64,000 bases of DNA from Pseudidiomarina indica (GTDB taxonomy: Bacteria; Pseudomonadota; Gammaproteobacteria; Enterobacterales; Alteromonadaceae): the NCBI RefSeq assembly GCF_900104245.1, contig NZ_FMXN01000006.1:62001-126000 (forward strand). The letters run 5' to 3'. A program made the translations under genes and the position numbers. The first letter of the stretch is position 1; every line of letters begins with the position of its first letter. The notes under the pieces were generated by a model. That model saw nothing but the letters and a program-made list of their open reading frames with translations. It made no database searches and had not been told where the DNA came from. Positions 60,856 to 64,000 of this stretch are shown here, in pieces.

Positions 60856-61653
60856 ATGGTAGCTTCAGTTTGGCGAGCCGTCAGCGGCACAGGAACGGAT
60901 ATTGTTGTACTCCATGGCTGGGGATTAAACGCCAACATCTGGACGCCCGTGGCACCAGCCCTTGCCCAACTCGGCCGCCTGCATCAGCTTGATCTGCCTG
61001 GCTACGGAGAATCCCCTTGGCCCGCCGAAGTTCCCCTAACCTTTGCCAACCTATGTAAGCAAACCCTAGCGGCATTGCCCCCGCGCTGTCATTTAATCGG
61101 TTGGTCATTGGGTGGGTTAATTGCCACAGAACTTGCGCTGCAACACCCGGAGCGCTTTTACAGCCTCACCACGGTGGCTTCTTCCCCTTATTTTCCTGCA
61201 ACCGCAACATGGCCTGGTATCGATCCTCATGTGCTGACCACCTTTGCCAAGCAACTCAGCAAAGACTTCAAACGAACCGTGGAGCGTTTTCTGGCGTTGC
61301 AATCTTATGGCTCACCGGATGCACGCGCGGATGTGAAGCAGATTAAAGAATGGTTATTTGCCAAGCCAATGGCGACCCCCGAGGTGCTGGATGCAGGGTT
61401 AGACATGTTAGCCCATACAGATTTACGTGAGCGCTTGGCAAGCCTCACAGTCCCGCTGTTAAGAATTTACGGTAAATTGGATGCGCTGGTACCAAAGGCA
61501 GTTGCCGAGGCGGTTTCGGAGTTGGTGCCACAGAGCTCTTACTACATGGCAGAAAAGTGCAGTCACGCGCCCTTTATCAGTGCTCCAGCAGAGTTTCTGG
61601 CACAACTCATGCCGTTTATTCAGCAGCACCAACCCGTGCTTGATCCCGCCTAA
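60856..61653 (+). CDS. bioH: Pimeloyl-ACP methyl ester esterase BioH
   Basis: Makes pimeloyl-ACP for biotin. The 265-residue alpha/beta hydrolase has the oxyanion HGWGLNANIW, nucleophile S84 in GWSLGG, acid near D210 (GKLDALVP) and histidine in KCSHAPFISAP. The ATG at 60856 follows GAGAGAGA; a 59-codon extension would overlap comF and is rejected. E. coli BioH is 256 residues. Confidence 0.92.
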   Translation: MVASVWRAVSGTGTDIVVLHGWGLNANIWTPVAPALAQLGRLHQLDLPGYGESPWPAEVPLTFANLCKQTLAALPPRCHLIGWSLGGLIATELALQHPERFYSLTTVASSPYFPATATWPGIDPHVLTTFAKQLSKDFKRTVERFLALQSYGSPDARADVKQIKEWLFAKPMATPEVLDAGLDMLAHTDLRERLASLTVPLLRIYGKLDALVPKAVAEAVSELVPQSSYYMAEKCSHAPFISAPAEFLAQLMPFIQQHQPVLDPA

Positions 61654-61656
61654 CAC

Positions 61657-62472
61657 TTAACGTTGACAGGCAGGGCAGTACACCGTGCTGCGCTGCCCAA
61701 GGCGTATTTCTTTCAATCGACCACGGCATTGCATGCACAGCTTCCCGCCCCGGCCATAAACCATGAGTTCTTGCTTAAAATAGCCCGGTTGACCGTCCAC
61801 CTGAGTAAAGTCTTGTAAGGTGGTTCCCCCTTGAGCAATCGCTTTGGTCAAGGTTTCTTTAATGATGGGCACCAACTGTTGATAGCGTTTTTCACTGACC
61901 CGTCCAGCGGCTCGATTCGGATGAATTCCAGCTTTAAAGAGGGCTTCATTCGCATAAATATTCCCAACACCGACCACCACATGGTTATCCATGATAAAGG
62001 TTTTAATGGCTTGCTGGCGTCCCCGTGAGCGCTGATAAAGGTAGTCCGCATTAAACTCATCGGTCAGTGGCTCTGGCCCTAGCCCTTGCAATAACGGATG
62101 CTGTTCAGCAGGGTGTTCAGCGCTAAACAGCCAACAGCCGAACCGCCGCGGATCGTTGTAGCGCAAGCTCACACCTGAGCGAAGCACAAGCTCGACATGA
62201 TCATGTTTGACTTCGGGCGTGTCACTGGGAATAACGCGTAATGCGCCAGACATACCTAGATGAATGATCACATAGCCGTGGGTGGTGGTGATAATCAAGT
62301 ATTTAGCGCGGCGTTCAACTCGTTGAATTTGGGCTCCGACTAAATCATTTAATTCAGGTGAAACAGGCCAGCGCAGGCGTGAATTTCGCACCACAACTCG
62401 TTCAATTGTTTGTCCTAACAAGTGAGGTTCAATCCCGCGGCGGCTTACTTCTACTTCTGGTAACTCAGGCAT
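61657..62472 (-). CDS. mutM: Formamidopyrimidine-DNA glycosylase
   Basis: Removes 8-oxoguanine from DNA. The 271-residue protein starts [18 protein letters not shown] with catalytic P2 and E3, K57-type [18 protein letters not shown] region, H2TH and a C-terminal zinc finger with C-x2-C (CMQC) and C-x2-C (CPAC). Matches Fpg length. Next to rpmG-rpmB as in E. coli, but a terminator separates them. Confidence 0.97.
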   Translation of the reverse strand: MPELPEVEVSRRGIEPHLLGQTIERVVVRNSRLRWPVSPELNDLVGAQIQRVERRAKYLIITTTHGYVIIHLGMSGALRVIPSDTPEVKHDHVELVLRSGVSLRYNDPRRFGCWLFSAEHPAEQHPLLQGLGPEPLTDEFNADYLYQRSRGRQQAIKTFIMDNHVVVGVGNIYANEALFKAGIHPNRAAGRVSEKRYQQLVPIIKETLTKAIAQGGTTLQDFTQVDGQPGYFKQELMVYGRGGKLCMQCRGRLKEIRLGQRSTVYCPACQR

Positions 62473-62513
62473 CGCTCAGTCATCCTACGTGGTGAAATCA
62501 ATCGAAGCACAAA

Positions 62514-62541
62514 CAAAAAAACCCAGCATAGCTGGGCTTTT
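62514..62541 (-). terminator. Terminator after rpmG
   Basis: CCCAGC (62522-62527) pairs with GCTGGG (62531-62536) around ATA, with a seven-T run on the minus strand and four T on the plus strand. It lies 30 bases after the rpmG stop. Confidence 0.85.
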
Positions 62542-62566
62542 AAGTGCTGAATGCGCAGTAAGAAGC

Positions 62567-62722
62567 TTACTTGATTTTAGCTTCTTTGAAAATCACGTGC
62601 TTACGAACCACTGGATCGTACTTTTTGATTTCCATTTTTTCTGGCATGTTGCGCTTGTTCTTGTCGGTGGTGTAAAAGTAACCAGTACCGGCAGAAGAAA
62701 CGAGACGGATCTTATCACGCAT
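62567..62722 (-). CDS. rpmG: 50S ribosomal protein L33
   Basis: A 51-residue protein, [20 protein letters not shown]...KEAKIK. It lacks the CxxC pairs, so it is the zinc-independent form like E. coli L33. Eleven bases behind rpmB. Confidence 0.97.
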   Translation of the reverse strand: MRDKIRLVSSAGTGYFYTTDKNKRNMPEKMEIKKYDPVVRKHVIFKEAKIK

Positions 62723-62733
62723 GGTCTAATTCC

Positions 62734-62970
62734 TTACACTTTCTCGCCACGAGCGCGCAAATCAGCGAGCACCGCGTCGATACCATTTTTATCGATAATA
62801 CGCATTCCTTTCGTAGAAATACGCAACTTAACCCAACGCTTTTCTGATTCTACCCAGAAGCGGTGGAATTGTAGGTTCGGCAGGAAACGACGCTTGGTCG
62901 CATTGCGCGCGTGAGAACGGTTATTACCGGTAACCGGACGCTTTCCTGTAACTTGACATACTTGTGACAT
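62734..62970 (-). CDS. rpmB: 50S ribosomal protein L28
   Basis: A 78-residue protein, [21 protein letters not shown]..., same length as E. coli L28. Reads from a strong promoter at 63045-63073 and is followed by rpmG. Confidence 0.98.
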   Translation of the reverse strand: MSQVCQVTGKRPVTGNNRSHARNATKRRFLPNLQFHRFWVESEKRWVKLRISTKGMRIIDKNGIDAVLADLRARGEKV

Positions 62971-63044
62971 CGTTTATTTACTCCAAAATTGCTTCAAGCT
63001 CGCCTGTCGCCCATCGCGGCCTTGCCTTGAATCCGAGGGCGCAT

Positions 63045-63073
63045 TTTATACAGCAAATCGGCCCGGTAATCAA
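63045..63073 (-). promoter_or_regulatory. Strong sigma-70 promoter of rpmB-rpmG
   Basis: On the minus strand TTGATT (63068-63073), a 17-base spacer, TATAAA (63045-63050) and a GC-rich start region (ATGCGCCC). It lies about 75 bases before the rpmB ATG, downstream of the radC stop. Confidence 0.8.
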
Positions 63074-63128
63074 GTGATCGCTGATAATTTTTGATCTTTT
63101 TGATCCTGTATACGGCGGCGCTACTTTA

Positions 63129-63806
63129 CTACAAGAGACCTCGCTCGGCAAATGAAACTGGTGTTCCTGAGCCGATAATGAAATGATCCAAAAGTGCAAC
63201 GTCGATCATTCCTAACGCGCGTTTGAGTCGTTCAGTGACTTGCTGGTCTGCTTGACTAGGCTCCGCTACTCCGGACGGATGATTGTGCGCAAGAATAACA
63301 GCTGCCGCATTATATTGCATGACTAATTTTAACACCTCGCGCGGATAAACTGGTGCAGCGTTAATAGTGCCTTGAAATAATTCAACATATTTTAATAACC
63401 GATGCTGGCTATCGAGTAACAACACCACAAATACTTCCCGTTCTTGATGACGCAATTGTGCGGTTAAATAATCACGCACCATTTGCGGACGGGTAAACCC
63501 ATCCTCCCGCCGTAATTCCCATTCCAGGTAGCGGCGCGCGATTTCCATCACAACCTGTAGCTGCATCACCCGCGCAGGCCCCATCCCCGGCTGCTGTAAC
63601 AGCTGCTCGGCTGATGCGCTTAACATGCCACCAATCCCATCAAATTCTTGCAGGAGATCACGGGAAAAGGTAACCACATCTTTCCCCCGAATGCCCGTTC
63701 CCAACAAAATCGCCAGTAATTCAGCATCACTCAGGGTTGCCACTCCAAGCTCGGCCATTTTTTCACGGGGGCGTTCATTCGCGGGCCAATCCTTGACAGA
63801 ACTCAT
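63129..63806 (-). CDS. radC: RadC/YicR family JAB-domain protein
   Basis: A 224-residue protein with an N-terminal HhH region (GVATLSDAELLAILLGTGIRG, QQPGMGPARVMQLQVV) and the JAMM metal motif HNHPSGVAEPSQAD near 170-185. Function unsettled; the early link to radiation repair was withdrawn in E. coli. The ATG at 63806 has GAGGGAA upstream; the frame is open further right to the window edge, but MSSVKDWPANERPREKMAE is the standard N-terminus. Confidence 0.92.
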   Translation of the reverse strand: MSSVKDWPANERPREKMAELGVATLSDAELLAILLGTGIRGKDVVTFSRDLLQEFDGIGGMLSASAEQLLQQPGMGPARVMQLQVVMEIARRYLEWELRREDGFTRPQMVRDYLTAQLRHQEREVFVVLLLDSQHRLLKYVELFQGTINAAPVYPREVLKLVMQYNAAAVILAHNHPSGVAEPSQADQQVTERLKRALGMIDVALLDHFIIGSGTPVSFAERGLL

Positions 63807-64000
63807 GAAAATTCCCTCTTTGCAGTTAATGATCATGAGTAGTGTATGGAAGATTGAGTTAAAATCCGTTTGCCACGCTCGAATGTGAGCGCTCACTACT
63901 GCTATGCAGTCTGTGTTCGAGACAATAACGACCATCTCGGACACGAAGTGAAGCGCCCCATCGACAACAAATTCCGTAGTCGCACTTACTTCGAGCTTAT
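63807..64000. other. Upstream region of radC and right window edge; no supported gene
   Basis: The 194 bases hold the perfect 12-base palindrome GTGAGCGCTCAC (63885-63896) and no terminator. A plus-strand frame is open from a stop near 63855 to the edge, and the minus-strand radC frame is also open. coaBC, expected here by E. coli order, cannot be recognised. Confidence 0.5.

Noticed and set aside
62489..62914. Plus-strand 141-codon open frame
   Set aside because: It is antisense to rpmG and rpmB, which are certain.

Overview
The window is a 64 kb stretch of ordinary-looking chromosome from a gammaproteobacterium, most likely of the order Alteromonadales. An Idiomarina/Pseudidiomarina-type member is my best guess, but it is inference from gene content and synteny only. 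Several gene blocks match Escherichia coli order: four tRNAs then tuf; nnr-tsaE-amiB-mutL-miaA-hfq-hflX-hflK-hflC-purA; yheV facing yheS-yheU; ompR-envZ facing greB-tex; ubiC-ubiA facing plsB, then lexA; nfuA, comF(gntX) and bioH; and radC-rpmB-rpmG-mutM with coaD elsewhere. I see no prophage, insertion sequence, CRISPR array, rRNA operon or toxin-antitoxin pair.

Layout. 1-2.4 kb: the 3' half of uvrA and a glutaminase. 2.5-4.2 kb: tuf and a Thr-Tyr-Gly-Thr tRNA operon on the minus strand. 4.3-16.8 kb: the purA to nnr block on the minus strand, with a kynureninase-like PLP enzyme inserted between hflC and purA. 16.9-25 kb: a small M14 carboxypeptidase, yheV, yheS-yheU, cysQ-nudE, sthA and envZ/ompR. 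25.3-32 kb: greB, tex, a membrane fatty-acid desaturase divergent from a FabR-type repressor, and an SLC13/RCK transporter. 32-37 kb: a secreted S9 peptidase, a membrane GGDEF protein, pckA and coaD. 37.2-42.1 kb: kbl-tdh-glpE-glpG-ubiC-ubiA. 42.1-45.8 kb: plsB, then a lexA-sulA operon with two SOS boxes. 46-54.4 kb: a complete aa3/caa3-type cytochrome c oxidase locus, coxB(+cyt c)-coxA-ctaG-coxC-[DUF2909 antisense]-surf1-[CxxxC protein]-ctaA-ctaB-sco. 54.4-64 kb: polysaccharide deacetylase, MATE pump, nfuA, a large M14 peptidase, comF, bioH, mutM, rpmG, rpmB and radC.

How the genes fit together. Two M14 peptidases, one S9 peptidase, glutaminase, threonine dehydrogenase plus KBL, PEP carboxykinase and a caa3-like oxidase fit an aerobic, amino-acid-consuming heterotroph that makes its sugars by gluconeogenesis. 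The clearest regulatory signals I read are: tandem SOS boxes before lexA; a FabR/DesT-like palindrome between the desaturase and its repressor; an IscR type-1-like site (22 of 25 positions by eye) upstream of nfuA; a strong sigma-70 promoter for rpmB; and several intrinsic terminators.

I did not find a convincing undescribed system. The best leads are the 180-residue CxxxC membrane-anchored protein inside the oxidase locus, the IscR-like site, the desaturase with a coiled-coil tail next to its operator, the kynureninase-like insertion, and the dense overlaps between convergent genes.
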